A DNA stretch of 64,000 nucleotides from Lysobacter sp. BMK333-48F3 (GCF_019733395.1 NZ_JAIHOO010000001.1:2852501-2916500); one strand, 5' to 3'; positions 45,207 to 55,737 are shown, counted from the stretch's first letter. Program-made: numbers and translations. Notes: a model not told the origin generated them from the sequence alone.

Positions 45207-46229
45207 TTACCAGCCGGCCAGCACCAGCTTGCCGATGGTGGCGCCCGATTCCAGCCGGCGGTGCGCTTCGCGCAGGTTCTCGGCGTTGATCGCGCCCAGG
45301 GTTTCGCCGTGGCTGCCGCGCAGCTCGCCGGCGTCGATCAGGTCGGCGACGCGGTCGAGCAGGCGGCCTTGTTCGATCAGGTCGGCGGTGCCGAAGCGCG
45401 GCCGGGCGAACATCATTTCCCAGTGGATGCCGATGCACTTGGCCTTGTACGGGTCGCCGATGTGCAGCGGCCCGGTCGGCTCGACGATCAGGCCGACGTG
45501 GCCCTGCGGCGCCAGCAACTGGCCCAGTTCGGTCCAGTAGCGATCGGTGTCGGCCAGATTCAGCGCCGCGTCGATCTGCTCGTAGCCCAGCGCCTGCAGC
45601 TGCGGCGCCAGCGGCTGCGAGTGATCGATCACGTGGTCGGCGCCGTAGCGCTTGCACCATTCGATGCTGGCCGCGCGCGAGGCGGTGGCGATTACCTCGA
45701 AGCCGGCGCGCTTGGCCAACTGGATCGCGATCGTGCCGACGCCGCCAGCGCCGCCGACGATCAGCAGGCGGCGGCCGCGGCCGCCGTGCTCGCTGTCGTA
45801 GGGCATGCGCTGGAACAGCAGTTCCCAGGCGGTGATCGCGGTCAACGGCAAGGCCGCCGCTTCGGCCGCGCTCAGCGTGGTCGGCGCGCGGCCGACGATG
45901 CGCTCGTCGACCAGCTGCCATTCGCTATTGCTGCCGGGACGGCCGATGTCGCCGGCGTAATAGACCCGGTCGCCGACCTTGAATCGGCTCACCGCTGCGC
46001 CGACCGCTTCGACCGTGCCGGCGGCGTCGTAGCCGAGCACGCGCGGTTCGGCCAGCACCTCGGTCGCCGGTTTGGAGCGGCGCACCTTGGTGTCGACCGG
46101 ATTGACCGAGACCGCTTCGACCCGCACCAGCAGGTCGTGGCCGGCGGCGACCGGCGTGGGCAGGTCGAATTCGAGCAGGGACTGCGGATCGTCGATCGGC
46201 AGGTGGCGGATCAGGGCTACGGCTTTCAT
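45207..46229 (-). CDS. Zinc-type alcohol dehydrogenase family / quinone oxidoreductase-like
   Basis: A 340-residue medium-chain dehydrogenase/reductase. GroES-like N-terminal part: VEAVSVNPVDTKVRRS and VLGYDAAGTVEAVGAAV. The NAD(P)-binding loop is LLIVGGAGGVGTIAIQLAKRAG. The cysteine and histidine ligands of true zinc alcohol dehydrogenases are absent, which points to the zinc-free quinone/enone reductase group (YhfP/ZADH1-like). The ATG at 46229 gives the standard MKAVAL start; an upstream extension is antisense to the next gene. Substrate unknown. Confidence 0.88.
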   Translation of the reverse strand: MKAVALIRHLPIDDPQSLLEFDLPTPVAAGHDLLVRVEAVSVNPVDTKVRRSKPATEVLAEPRVLGYDAAGTVEAVGAAVSRFKVGDRVYYAGDIGRPGSNSEWQLVDERIVGRAPTTLSAAEAAALPLTAITAWELLFQRMPYDSEHGGRGRRLLIVGGAGGVGTIAIQLAKRAGFEVIATASRAASIEWCKRYGADHVIDHSQPLAPQLQALGYEQIDAALNLADTDRYWTELGQLLAPQGHVGLIVEPTGPLHIGDPYKAKCIGIHWEMMFARPRFGTADLIEQGRLLDRVADLIDAGELRGSHGETLGAINAENLREAHRRLESGATIGKLVLAGW

Positions 46230-46374
46230 TGCGGACTCCGAGGGGAGGGGAGGAGAACCGGCATCGAGGGCATCGATGCCGGATTGTGGATCAAGCGCAG
46301 GTTCGTCGTTGTCGAGCTGCGGGTCGCCAAGCCGCTCCGTCGCCAGGCCGCACTGCCGCCGAGCCGCGTCGGCG

Positions 46375-47634
46375 TCAGCGCGGTCCGAACAGCAGCGGCT
46401 CGTCGAGCGCGGCGGCCATGGCGCGGTAGCCGGCGTCGCCGGGATGCAGGCGGTCGCCGGAGTCGTAGACCGGCAGGAACTGGGTCGGACGCTGCGGGTC
46501 GCGGACGATCGCGTCGAAATCGACCACCGCATCGAACTCGCCGCTGTCGCGGATCCAGGCGTTGACCGTCTGCCGCACCCGTTCCTTGGCCGGGCTGTAG
46601 TAATCGTGGATCGGCGTGCCGGGCAGGGCGCCTTCGAACGGGGTCAGGGTGGCGCCGACGATCCGCACCGACTGCAGCCGGGCCCGAGCGATCAACTGGC
46701 GATAGCCGTCGATCAGGCGTTGCGCGTCGACCGCCTCGCGCGCCGGTTCGAAGCTGCTGCCGGGCCAGGCGATGTCGTTGATGCCCATCAGCAGCACCAC
46801 CGTATCCGGGCGTTGGCTGAGCACGTCGCGCTCGAACCGGGCCAGCGCGCTGACCCCCATGCCGTCGCTGAGCACGCGCGCGCCGGAGATGCCGGCGTTG
46901 AGCACGGCGACGCCGCGCGGCGCCAGGCGCTGGGCGAGGAAGTCGGGCCAACGCTGGTAACGGTTCGGGGTGGACGCGGCGCCGTCGGTGATCGAGTCGC
47001 CGAACGCGACCACGCGCCGCACCGGCTGCGCGGCTTCGACATAGACGCCGCTGAGGAAAGGGCGGGTCTGCAGCACATCGCCGCCGTCCAGCCGGGCTTG
47101 GGCGGTGCGGTCGCCGGCGACCAGGAACGCATCCTGGCGCCCTTCCCAATGGAAGCTGCGCAAAGCGGTGTCCTGCGGCAGGTACAGGCTGACCGCGACT
47201 TCGGCGAGCGCGGCGAGTTTCAGCTCGACCGGGTCGCTGAGCACCGGCGCGCCCGGCAGCAGGGTGACTTCGCGCCGGCCGCCGAAGGTCAGCACCCGAT
47301 CGCTGCCCGGTTCGATCCGCGAGCCGCCGGCGCTGCGGGCGATGCGCGCCGCGCCGATGGTCACCGGCGCATCGCCGTAGGCGTTGGACAGGGCGATCCG
47401 GACTCGGCCGCCGCCGACGCTGACCCGCGCCACCTGGCGCAGGGTCTGGTCGTGCAGGCGCGCCGGGGCGCCGTTGGGCAGGACGAAATCGGCGCCCCAG
47501 GTGGCCTGGGGGCTGGCGATCCAGCTGCCGACCCAGTGCGGCGCGGCTTGGCTGTCGGCGGCCCGGACCGGCGTGGCCAGGCCCAGGGCGAGCGCCGCGG
47601 CGGCGAGGGGAGAGAGCAGGCGGGAAAGATTCAT
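46375..47634 (-). CDS. Secreted SGNH/GDSL hydrolase
   Basis: A 419-residue exported esterase or lipase-like enzyme. A signal peptide (about residues 1-26, ending VRA) is followed by an N-terminal beta-rich domain (WVGSWIASPQATWGADFVLP) seen in GDSL enzymes acting on acylated sugars or pectin. Block I is VVAFGDSITDG, block III LLMGINDIAW and block V DSGDRLHPGDAGY with the Asp-x-x-His pair. The start at 47634 gives MNLSRLLSPLAAAALALG. It is divergent from a LysR gene, which may control it. Natural substrate unknown. Confidence 0.9.
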   Translation of the reverse strand: MNLSRLLSPLAAAALALGLATPVRAADSQAAPHWVGSWIASPQATWGADFVLPNGAPARLHDQTLRQVARVSVGGGRVRIALSNAYGDAPVTIGAARIARSAGGSRIEPGSDRVLTFGGRREVTLLPGAPVLSDPVELKLAALAEVAVSLYLPQDTALRSFHWEGRQDAFLVAGDRTAQARLDGGDVLQTRPFLSGVYVEAAQPVRRVVAFGDSITDGAASTPNRYQRWPDFLAQRLAPRGVAVLNAGISGARVLSDGMGVSALARFERDVLSQRPDTVVLLMGINDIAWPGSSFEPAREAVDAQRLIDGYRQLIARARLQSVRIVGATLTPFEGALPGTPIHDYYSPAKERVRQTVNAWIRDSGEFDAVVDFDAIVRDPQRPTQFLPVYDSGDRLHPGDAGYRAMAAALDEPLLFGPR

Positions 47635-47771
47635 GAGCGGAGTCCGCAATGGGGTCGGGGAGTCGACGCCGGCCACGTTAGGTTCTTCCGGAATTCGCCA
47701 GTAGCGGGCAAGATCGCATAGGGCTCATTCCATTTCGGAATGGGCACGGCCCGGAGTCGCCCGCACCGCCC

Positions 47772-48755
47772 ATGGACACGCTTCGCGGCTTGCAGACCTT
47801 CGTGCGCGCGGTCGAACTCGGCAGCCTGTCGGCGGTCGCGCGCGAACTCGGCACCACCCAGCCCACGGTCAGCAAGACCGTGGCCGCGCTGGAGCAGGAA
47901 CTCGGTGTGCGCCTGCTGCAACGCAGCACCACCCATCTGGCGCCGACCGAGCAAGGCCGGCGTTTCTACGAGCGCGCGCGGCGGGTGCTGGAGGAATACG
48001 GCGAAGCGGTGGCCGATGCGCGCGGGCTCAGCGAAACGCCGGCCGGGCTGTTGCGCGTGGCCGCGCCGGTCAGCGTCGGCGTGCTGCGCCTCAACCGGCT
48101 GGTGCAGGAATTCCTGGCCCTGCATCCGCAGGTCGAGGTCGAACTGATCCTCAACGACCGCTACGTCGATCTGGTCGAAGAGGGCATGGACCTGGCCCTG
48201 CGCATCGGCGCCAACCTGCCGCCGAACGCGGTCGCGCGTCGCGTCGCGATATCGCCGCGCGGGCTGGTCGCTTCGCGCGAGTATCTGGCCCGGCATGCGC
48301 CGATCCTGAGCCCCGGCGACACCGCCGCGCACGATTACCTGCGCTTCGCCTGGGCCGGGGACACTTACACCTTGCACGGCCCCGGCGGCGAGACCGCGGT
48401 ATTGCGCGGCGACGGCCGTTATCGGATCAACAATTCGCTGGGCATCCGCGAAAGCTTCCTGCTCGGCAGCGGCATCGGCCTGGCGCCGGCCTGGCTGGTG
48501 CAGGACCTGGTCGACGAAGGACGCTTGCAGTGGATCCTGCCGCAGTGGCGGGCGTCGGCGCATGAGTTGTATCTGCTGTATCCGGCCCGCCGCTACCTGC
48601 CGGTGCGCACGCGGGCCTTGCTGGAATTCCTGAGCGAACGCCTGCCGCTACTGCCCGGACTGGAACCGCCTGGCCTGGAACTGTCTGGTTTGGAACTGTC
48701 TGGTTTGGAGCCGCCCGGCCTGGAACTGCCTGGCTCGGAGCCGCCGCCGGGCTGA
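47772..48755 (+). CDS. LysR-family regulator with C-terminal pentapeptide tandem repeat
   Basis: A 327-residue LysR regulator. The helix-turn-helix is at residues 1-60 (LQTFVRAVELGSLSAVARELGTTQPTVSKTVAALEQELG) and the periplasmic-binding-like effector domain at 90-290. After the normal LysR end the protein carries about 30 residues of a G-L-E-x-[SP] repeat, six copies of a 15-base unit (48657-48746). Such a tail is not part of the family and should be disordered. It is divergent from the SGNH hydrolase gene with 137 bases between starts, the usual place for a LysR binding site, so that gene is the likely target. Confidence 0.9.
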   Translation: MDTLRGLQTFVRAVELGSLSAVARELGTTQPTVSKTVAALEQELGVRLLQRSTTHLAPTEQGRRFYERARRVLEEYGEAVADARGLSETPAGLLRVAAPVSVGVLRLNRLVQEFLALHPQVEVELILNDRYVDLVEEGMDLALRIGANLPPNAVARRVAISPRGLVASREYLARHAPILSPGDTAAHDYLRFAWAGDTYTLHGPGGETAVLRGDGRYRINNSLGIRESFLLGSGIGLAPAWLVQDLVDEGRLQWILPQWRASAHELYLLYPARRYLPVRTRALLEFLSERLPLLPGLEPPGLELSGLELSGLEPPGLELPGSEPPPG

Positions 48756-48772
48756 GCGCTGGCGCATTCGGC

Positions 48773-50041
48773 TCAACTTGCGACGCAGGTAGCCGCATCG
48801 GCGGGCACGCTGGCTTCGCGCCGACGCGGCCGCGCATCCAGGCGCGCGGCCCACAGCGCCAGGACCAGGCCCGACACGGTCACCAGCGCCGCGACCCAGG
48901 TCACCGCGCCCAGGCCGGGGCCGTGTTCGATCACCGCGCCGCCGAGCCAGGCGCCGAGCGCGTTGCCGAGATTGAACGCGCCGATGTTGAGGCTGGACGC
49001 CAGGTTCTGTCCGGCCGGGTCGGTCTTCTGCAGCACCCACAGCTGCAGAGGCGGCACGGTCGCGAACGCGGCCACGCCGAGCAGGCCGACGAAGGCGATC
49101 GCGGCGATCTGATGATGCAGGGCGAAGGTCATGATCCCGAGCACCGCGGCCAGGGCGACCAGGGTGCCGATCAGCGCCGGCGCCAGGCGCCTGTCGGCGA
49201 AGCGGCCGCCGATCAGATTGCCGAGGATCATGCCGCCGCCGAACACCAGCAGGATCGGCGACACCGCGGCCTCGCCGAAGCCGCTGATCCGGGTCAGGAT
49301 CGGCTGGATGAAGGTGTACACGGTGAACACGCCGGCGAAGCCGAGCACGGTCATCGCCAGGCCGAGCAGCACCTGCGGATGCAGCACCGCCTTCACTTCG
49401 CGACGCAGCGCCACCGGCTCGGGCTTGCTGCGGTCGGCCGGCACCAGGGTGGCGATCACCACGGTCGCGATCACGCCGATGACGGCCACCGCCCAGAAGG
49501 TCGAGCGCCAGCCGAACTGCAGGCCGAGCCAGGCGCCGGCGGGCACGCCGAGCAGGGTCGCGACGGTCAGGCCGGTGAACATGATCGAGATCGCCGAGGC
49601 CTTCTTGTCGGCCGGCACCAGGCCGGTGGCGACCACCGCGCCGACGCCGAAGAAGGTGCCGTGGGCGAGCGAGGTGATGACCCGCGCGATCATCAGCACG
49701 GTGTAGTTGGGCGCGATCGCGCAGACGATGTTGCCGAGGGTGAAGATCAGCATCAGCGCGACCAGCACCGCCTTGCGCGGCATGCGTCCGGTGGCGACGG
49801 TCAGCACCGGTGCGCCGACGAACACGCCCAGCGCATAGCCGGAGATCAGCAGCCCGGCCGCGGCCAGGCCGACCTGCAGGTCGGCGGCGACCTGCAGCAG
49901 CAGGCCCATGATCACGAATTCGGTGGTGCCGATGCCGAACGCGCCCACGGTCAGGGCGTACAGGGCGATCGGCAGGCGCCCGCCGGCGGCGTTGGCCGGG
50001 GCGGCGGGCGAGGGAGCGGGGGCGGCGTGCATGGGGCGCAT
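48773..50041 (-). CDS. MFS drug/sugar-efflux transporter (AraJ/DHA1-like)
   Basis: A 422-residue twelve-helix MFS protein. The first helix has LYALTVGAFGIGTTEFVIMGLLLQVAADL, the signature of the AraJ/NepI/YdhP branch of proton antiporters. The loop 2-3 motif is TVATGRMPRKAVL, and GNIVCAIAPNY and SLAHGTFFGVGA follow. It may export sugars, purine nucleosides or drugs; the exact substrate cannot be read. The start may be this ATG or the ATG at 50032. It is divergent from the LysR gene at 50.1 kb, which probably regulates it. Confidence 0.9.
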   Translation of the reverse strand: MRPMHAAPAPSPAAPANAAGGRLPIALYALTVGAFGIGTTEFVIMGLLLQVAADLQVGLAAAGLLISGYALGVFVGAPVLTVATGRMPRKAVLVALMLIFTLGNIVCAIAPNYTVLMIARVITSLAHGTFFGVGAVVATGLVPADKKASAISIMFTGLTVATLLGVPAGAWLGLQFGWRSTFWAVAVIGVIATVVIATLVPADRSKPEPVALRREVKAVLHPQVLLGLAMTVLGFAGVFTVYTFIQPILTRISGFGEAAVSPILLVFGGGMILGNLIGGRFADRRLAPALIGTLVALAAVLGIMTFALHHQIAAIAFVGLLGVAAFATVPPLQLWVLQKTDPAGQNLASSLNIGAFNLGNALGAWLGGAVIEHGPGLGAVTWVAALVTVSGLVLALWAARLDARPRRREASVPADAATCVAS

Positions 50042-50135
50042 CCGGAAGGGGCGATGCGCGGCAGTCTGGGCGCTTGCATCTTGTGGAAAAACCGCCAGGA
50101 TGACGAATCACTATCAACGAATTATTGAAAGCGGA

Positions 50136-51050
50136 ATGGACCGCATCGCCGACCTGCAGCTGTTCCTGCGCGTGCTCGACCTGGGCTCGATCAGCGCCGC
50201 CGCGCGCAGCCTGGACCTGTCGGTCGCGGTCGCCAGCCAGCGCCTGAAGCGGCTGGAGCGCGAACTCGGCGTGCGCCTGCTGCACCGGACCACCCGCCAG
50301 TTGCACGCCACCGCCGAAGGCCTGGCCCTGGCCGAGCGCGGCCGCGGCCTGGTCGAGGAACTGGAGGCGCTGACCGCCGACCTGCGCCGCGCCGGCAGCG
50401 AGCCGGCCGGGCTGTTGCGGGTCACCACCTCGGCCGCGTTCGGGCGCATGTACCTGTCGCCGTTGCTGGCCGAGTTCCAGCGCCGCTATCCGGCGGTGCG
50501 GCTGAGCGTGAACCTGACCGACCAGAACCTGGACCTGATCGCCGCCGGCATGGACCTGGCGATCCGGATCGGCCCGCTCGACGATTCCAGCCTGGTCGCG
50601 CGCAAGCTGGCCGACAACCGGCGCGTGCTGGCGGCCGCGCCCGAGTACCTGCGCCGGCACGGCGCGCCGCGCACGCCGCAGGATCTGATCGGGCACGAGT
50701 GCCTCGTGCTGGTGGGCGGGCAGGGGCGGATGGAGGACTGGCGCTTGCTCGACGCGGACGGCGTCGCGACCACGGTGCGGGTCAACGGCCGGATCGAGAG
50801 CAACTTCGGCGAAGTGCTGCGCGACGCCGCGGCGGCGGGCTTGGGCATCGCCCATTTCTCGGTCTGGCACGTGCACGAGGACTTGCGCAGCGGGCGCCTG
50901 GTGCAGGTGCTGCCGGACTACCGGCTGCCGGACACGGCGATCAGCGCGGTGATGCCGCAGCGCCGGTTCGTGCCGTTGCGGGTGCGCGCTTTCATCGACT
51001 TCGTCGCCGAGTCGTTCGGCGAGGTGCCGCCGTGGGAGCGCGGTGGCTAG
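50136..51050 (+). CDS. LysR-family regulator
   Basis: A 304-residue LysR protein: helix-turn-helix at 1-62 (LQLFLRVLDLGSISAAARSLDLSVAVASQRLKRLERELG) and an effector domain starting LLRVTTSAAFGRMYLSPLLAEFQ. The ATG at 50136 puts the family N-terminus MDRIADLQLFLRV at position 1; an in-frame ATG at 50100 would add 12 residues. The divergent MFS exporter 95 bases away is the expected target. It belongs to the CrgA/YafC-like group whose members often regulate neighbouring efflux or oxidoreductase genes. Confidence 0.9.
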   Translation: MDRIADLQLFLRVLDLGSISAAARSLDLSVAVASQRLKRLERELGVRLLHRTTRQLHATAEGLALAERGRGLVEELEALTADLRRAGSEPAGLLRVTTSAAFGRMYLSPLLAEFQRRYPAVRLSVNLTDQNLDLIAAGMDLAIRIGPLDDSSLVARKLADNRRVLAAAPEYLRRHGAPRTPQDLIGHECLVLVGGQGRMEDWRLLDADGVATTVRVNGRIESNFGEVLRDAAAAGLGIAHFSVWHVHEDLRSGRLVQVLPDYRLPDTAISAVMPQRRFVPLRVRAFIDFVAESFGEVPPWERGG

Positions 51051-51842
<792 letters not shown>

Positions 51843-52634
51843 TCAATCGAACGCGAACGCGTCCAACGCCAGCGAACCCATTTCGTGCGAGCGGTGCAGG
51901 CCGCGCGCGGTCGGCGCTTCGCCGGCGGCGCCGAGGGCGACGAACAGCGGCATCAGGTGTTCGACCGTGGGATGGGCGCGATGCGCATGCGGCGCCTGCG
52001 CCTGCCAGTCGAGCAGGGCGGGCAGGTCGTGAGCGGCCAGGCGCCGGCGCATCCAGTCGGCGAACTCGGCCGCCCAGGGCGGCATCGGCGCGTCGCGGTC
52101 GGCCCAGTCCAGGTCGCCGAGGTTGTGCACGAAGCCGCCGGAGCCGATCACCAGCACGCCCTCGTCGCGCAACGACGCCAGGGCCTGGCCGACCGCGTAG
52201 TGGCGCTGCGCGTCGCCGTGCGGCATCACCGACAGCGGCACCACCGGAATATCGGCCTGCGGGTACATCCGCCGCAGCGGCACCCAGACGCCGTGGTCGA
52301 GGCCGTGGTTGTCGCGCAGGCGCGCCTCCAGGCCGGCATCGGCGAGGCGGTCGCGGATCTCTTCGGCCAGCCGCGGCAGGCCGGGCGCCGGGTATTGGAT
52401 CCGGTACAGCGGCTCGGGGAAGCCGCCGAAGTCGTGCACGGTATGCGGGCGCTCGTGGCCGCCGACCATCGGCCGGTCGGTCATGAAGTGGGCGGAGGCG
52501 ATCACGATCGCCCGCGGCCACGGCAGTTGCTGGCCGAGGTCGTCGAGAAAACGTCCGGCGGGCGAGTCCTCCAGCGCCAGCATCGGCGAGCCGTGCGAGA
52601 GGAACAGGGTCGGCAGGCGAGTGGGGATGTCCAT
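51843..52634 (-). CDS. Class III extradiol dioxygenase family protein (DODA/YgiD-like)
   Basis: A 263-residue protein of the LigB/DODA family, iron-dependent ring-cleaving dioxygenases. It begins LPTLFLSHGSPMLALED with the first metal His14; SAHF (His49), NHGLDHGVWVPL and GSGGFVHNLGDL contain the other metal and active-site histidines. The length fits 4,5-DOPA dioxygenase YgiD. The start at 52634 precedes the conserved core and avoids a non-conserved lead. Physiological substrate, likely a catechol, is unknown. Confidence 0.9.
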   Translation of the reverse strand: MDIPTRLPTLFLSHGSPMLALEDSPAGRFLDDLGQQLPWPRAIVIASAHFMTDRPMVGGHERPHTVHDFGGFPEPLYRIQYPAPGLPRLAEEIRDRLADAGLEARLRDNHGLDHGVWVPLRRMYPQADIPVVPLSVMPHGDAQRHYAVGQALASLRDEGVLVIGSGGFVHNLGDLDWADRDAPMPPWAAEFADWMRRRLAAHDLPALLDWQAQAPHAHRAHPTVEHLMPLFVALGAAGEAPTARGLHRSHEMGSLALDAFAFD

Positions 52635-52859
52635 GCGTCCAGGGTGATCCTGCGCCGGGCGATTTCCAAGTTGGGTCGGCGCGCCTGATCGTTCCGTTCC
52701 TGTTCGCAATCAGGAGGTCGCGGCGCGATTGTTGATCCGCACCGCCGCCCGCGGCTTGCCGTTCCTGTCCGCGCCGCCTGCCCGCGCCGGCCGCCCGTGC
52801 CGCCGGCTCCCCGCCGTCTGGCAAAATAGCCGGCTCACTCACCCGCAGGCCTCTTGCAC

Positions 52860-54314
52860 ATGAGCCACTTCGACATCCGTTCGACCGTCCGCCCCGATCC
52901 CGACAAGCCGATGGTCGACATCGCCGACTACGTCGCCGACTACAAGATCGATTCGAAGGAGGCCTTCGACACCGCCCGCTACATGCTGCTGGACTCGCTG
53001 GCCTGCGCGGCGCTGGCGATGGACCACAAGGAATGCCTCAAGCACCTCGGCCCGCTGGTGCCGGGCGGCGAGATGAAGGGCGGCGCGCGCGTGCCGTTCA
53101 CCTCCTACGAGCTCGACCCGGTCCAGGCCGCCTACAACATCGGCGTGCAGATCCGCTGGCTCGACTTCAACGACACCTGGCTGGCGGCCGAATGGGGCCA
53201 CCCCTCCGACAACCTCGGCGCCATCCTCGGCGTCGCCGACTACCTGGGCCGCAAGGCCGAGGCCGAAGGCGGCCAGGCGATGACCGTGCGCGACGTGCTC
53301 GGCCACGCGATCAAGGCCCACGAGATCCAGGGCGGCTACGCGCTGAAGAACTCGTTCAACCGGGTCGGCCTGGACCACGTGATCCTGGTCCGCCTGGCCT
53401 CGACCGCCGTGACCACCCAGATGCTGGGCGGCGGCAAGGACGAGATCGTCACCGCGGTCTCGCACTCGTGGATCGACAACGGCGTGCTGCGCACCTACCG
53501 CCACGCGCCGAACACCGGCCCGCGCAAGAGCTGGGCCGCCGGCGACGCCTGCCGCCGCGCCGTGACCCATGCGCTGAACGCCAACAAGGGCGTGGTCGGC
53601 TACCCGAGCGCGCTGTCGGTCAAGACCTGGGGCTTCTACGACATCGCCTTCAAGGGCAAGCAGTTCGAGTTCGAGCGTCCGTTCGGCAGCTACGTGATGG
53701 AGAACGTGCTGTTCAAGATCTCCTTCCCGGCCGAGTTCCACGCCCAGACCGCGGTCGAGTGCGCGATGAAGCTGCACGAGCAGGTCAAGGACAAGCTCGA
53801 CCAGATCGAGCGCATCGAGCTGGAGACCCAGGAAGCCGGCGTGCGCATCATCGACAAGACCGGCCCGCTGGCGAACTACGCCGACCGCGACCACTGCCTG
53901 CAGTACATGGTCGCCGTGCCGCTGATCTTCGGCCGCCTGACCGCCGACGACTACGTCGACGCGGTCGCCGCCGACCCGCGCATCGACGCGCTGCGCGACA
54001 AGATGGCGGTCAAGGAGAACGAGCAGTTCACCAAGGACTACTTCGATCCCGAAAAGCGCTACATCGGCAATTCGGTGCAGGTGTTCTTCAAGGACGGCAG
54101 CTCGACCGAGAAGGTCTCGATCGATTACCCGATCGGCCACCGCAAGCGCCGCGCCGAAGGCATCCCGGTGCTGATGGCCAAGTTCGAAGCGGCGATCCGG
54201 GCCAAGCTGCCGGCCGCCCAGGCCGAGCGCCTGCTGGCCCTGGCGGCCAAGCCGGAGGAACTGGAAGCGCTGCCGATCACCGAGTTCCTCGGCCTGTTCG
54301 CCGCCGCCAAGTAA
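52860..54314 (+). CDS. prpD: 2-Methylcitrate dehydratase PrpD
   Basis: A 484-residue MmgE/PrpD-family enzyme that dehydrates 2-methylcitrate, so it supplies the step between PrpC and PrpB. Features are YKIDSKEAFDTARYMLLDSLACAAL near the N-terminus, RWLDFNDTWLAAEWGHPSDNLGAILGVADY and the C-terminal ADRDHCLQYMVAVPLIFGRL. An ATG at 52860 gives MSHFDIRSTVRPDPD; the TTG two codons earlier is not preferred. It is separated from prpE-B-C by 21 kb and has its own terminator. No acnD/prpF pair is seen, so this is the PrpD route. Confidence 0.95.
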   Translation: MSHFDIRSTVRPDPDKPMVDIADYVADYKIDSKEAFDTARYMLLDSLACAALAMDHKECLKHLGPLVPGGEMKGGARVPFTSYELDPVQAAYNIGVQIRWLDFNDTWLAAEWGHPSDNLGAILGVADYLGRKAEAEGGQAMTVRDVLGHAIKAHEIQGGYALKNSFNRVGLDHVILVRLASTAVTTQMLGGGKDEIVTAVSHSWIDNGVLRTYRHAPNTGPRKSWAAGDACRRAVTHALNANKGVVGYPSALSVKTWGFYDIAFKGKQFEFERPFGSYVMENVLFKISFPAEFHAQTAVECAMKLHEQVKDKLDQIERIELETQEAGVRIIDKTGPLANYADRDHCLQYMVAVPLIFGRLTADDYVDAVAADPRIDALRDKMAVKENEQFTKDYFDPEKRYIGNSVQVFFKDGSSTEKVSIDYPIGHRKRRAEGIPVLMAKFEAAIRAKLPAAQAERLLALAAKPEELEALPITEFLGLFAAAK

Positions 54315-54342
54315 TAGAACGTCCTCGCGACGACTGATTCGA

Positions 54343-54372
54343 GTGCGCAAAGCCGGGACCGGCCTTGCGCAC
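54343..54372 (+). terminator. Hairpin after prpD
   Basis: GTGCGCAA pairs with TTGCGCAC, with an inner GCCGG / CCGGC stem. T-tail is weak. Confidence 0.5.
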
Positions 54373-54564
54373 ATCGAAACTGAACGAATTTCGACTCGCA
54401 GCGGATTCGGTGACGCTGCGCGTCGATATGTTAGACGGTTGTTAACACCGCTTTCACATTGGCAAACCTACCCTGCGCGGGATGGCGTCATCCAGGCGAC
54501 CGTCCTGAACGGTAGAAACCTCGCAGACGCGGTTTTCCGAATTTTCTGAACCAGGAGCTACAAG

Positions 54565-55659
54565 ATGAATAAGAAACTCCTCTGCGCCGCCCTGCTGGGT
54601 GGCCTGAGCCTCGCGCAGGTCGCCAGCGCGCAGGACTTCGACGACCGCTGGTACCTCACCGGTTCGGCCGGCATGAACGTCCAGGACAACGATCGCGGCA
54701 CCCGCAACGCTCCGTTCGGCGCGATCGGCCTGGGCAAGTTCCTCAACCCGAACTGGTCGCTGGACGGCGAGCTGAACTATCAGAACCCGAAGTTCGACGC
54801 CAACCAGGACGCCAACTGGAGCCAGTACGGCATCTCGCTCGACCTGCGCCGCCACTTCGTCACCGAAGGCCGCAACTGGAACCCCTACCTGCTGATGGGC
54901 CTGGGCTACCAGCGCTCGGAAGAAGAGTACCTGTCGGCCACCACCCTGCTGCCGGCCGAGCGTAAGGAAGGCAACCTCGCCGCCAAGTTCGGCGTCGGCG
55001 TCCAGGGCGACCTGGGCCGCGTCGGCATCCGCACCGAGCTGGCCTACCGCGCCGACTTCGACGACAACAGCGTCAACGGCGTCGACCGCAACGGCGAGTC
55101 GGAAGATTGGTTCGGCGACGTGCTGGCTTCGGTCGGCATCATCGTCCCGCTGGGTCCGGAGCCGGTCGCTGCGGTCGCTCCCGCTCCGGTCGTGGAGCCG
55201 GGCTGCGCCGACAAGGACGACGACGGCGACGGCGTGAACAACTGCGACGACAAGTGCCCGGGTTCGCAGGCTGGCCAGACCATCGGTCCGGACGGCTGCC
55301 CGGTGCCGGTCACCATCGACCTGAAGGGCGTGAACTTCGACTTCGACAAGTCGACCCTGCGTCCGGACGCGGTGGCGATCCTCAACGAGGCCGTCGAAAT
55401 CCTGAAGCGCTACCCCGACCTGAAGGTCGAAGTGGCCGGCCACACCGACCTGTGCGGTAAGGACGACTACAACCAGAAGCTGTCGGAGCGTCGCGCCAAG
55501 GCCGCTTACGACTACCTGACCAGCAACGGCGTCGACGCCGCTCGCCTCCAGGGTCCGGTCGGCTACGGCGAGAGCCGTCCGCTGGAATCGACCCCGCAGA
55601 CCTTCCCGGCCTGCAAGAGCGAGGTCAACCGTCGTACCGAGCTGAACGTCCAGAACTAA
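54565..55659 (+). CDS. OmpA-family outer-membrane protein, copy 1
   Basis: A 364-residue OprF/OmpA-like protein. Signal peptide MNKKLLCAALLGGLSLAQVASA is followed by an eight-strand barrel (about 23-200), a Pro/Ala/Val linker, a thrombospondin type-3-like calcium loop (DKDDDGDGVNNCDDKCPG) and the OmpA peptidoglycan-binding domain (FDFDKSTLRPDA; VAGHTDLCGKDDYNQKLSERRA). Four cysteines in the linker and OmpA domain could pair as in OprF. It is the first of two tandem copies. AGGAG lies upstream of the ATG. The barrel differs from copy 2 by an NGVDRNGES insertion and several substitutions; the C-terminal half is identical in protein. Confidence 0.93.
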   Translation: MNKKLLCAALLGGLSLAQVASAQDFDDRWYLTGSAGMNVQDNDRGTRNAPFGAIGLGKFLNPNWSLDGELNYQNPKFDANQDANWSQYGISLDLRRHFVTEGRNWNPYLLMGLGYQRSEEEYLSATTLLPAERKEGNLAAKFGVGVQGDLGRVGIRTELAYRADFDDNSVNGVDRNGESEDWFGDVLASVGIIVPLGPEPVAAVAPAPVVEPGCADKDDDGDGVNNCDDKCPGSQAGQTIGPDGCPVPVTIDLKGVNFDFDKSTLRPDAVAILNEAVEILKRYPDLKVEVAGHTDLCGKDDYNQKLSERRAKAAYDYLTSNGVDAARLQGPVGYGESRPLESTPQTFPACKSEVNRRTELNVQN

Positions 55660-55703
55660 GCCTCTGGAACGGCGCAGGCCTCGGCCTGCGCACGGCAGCA
55701 CCC

Positions 55704-55737
55704 ACGAAGCCCTGCCTCGCGCCGGGCTTCGTTTTTT
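55704..55737 (+). terminator. Terminator of ompA copy 1
   Basis: ACGAAGCCCTGC and GCCGGGCTTCGT form a 12-bp stem with one G-T pair and loop CTCGC, then six T residues. It is a copy of the one after the second gene. Confidence 0.8.

Noticed and set aside
48657..48746. Short CRISPR-like array
   Set aside because: The units are contiguous 15-mers in frame with a LysR gene, with no spacers.
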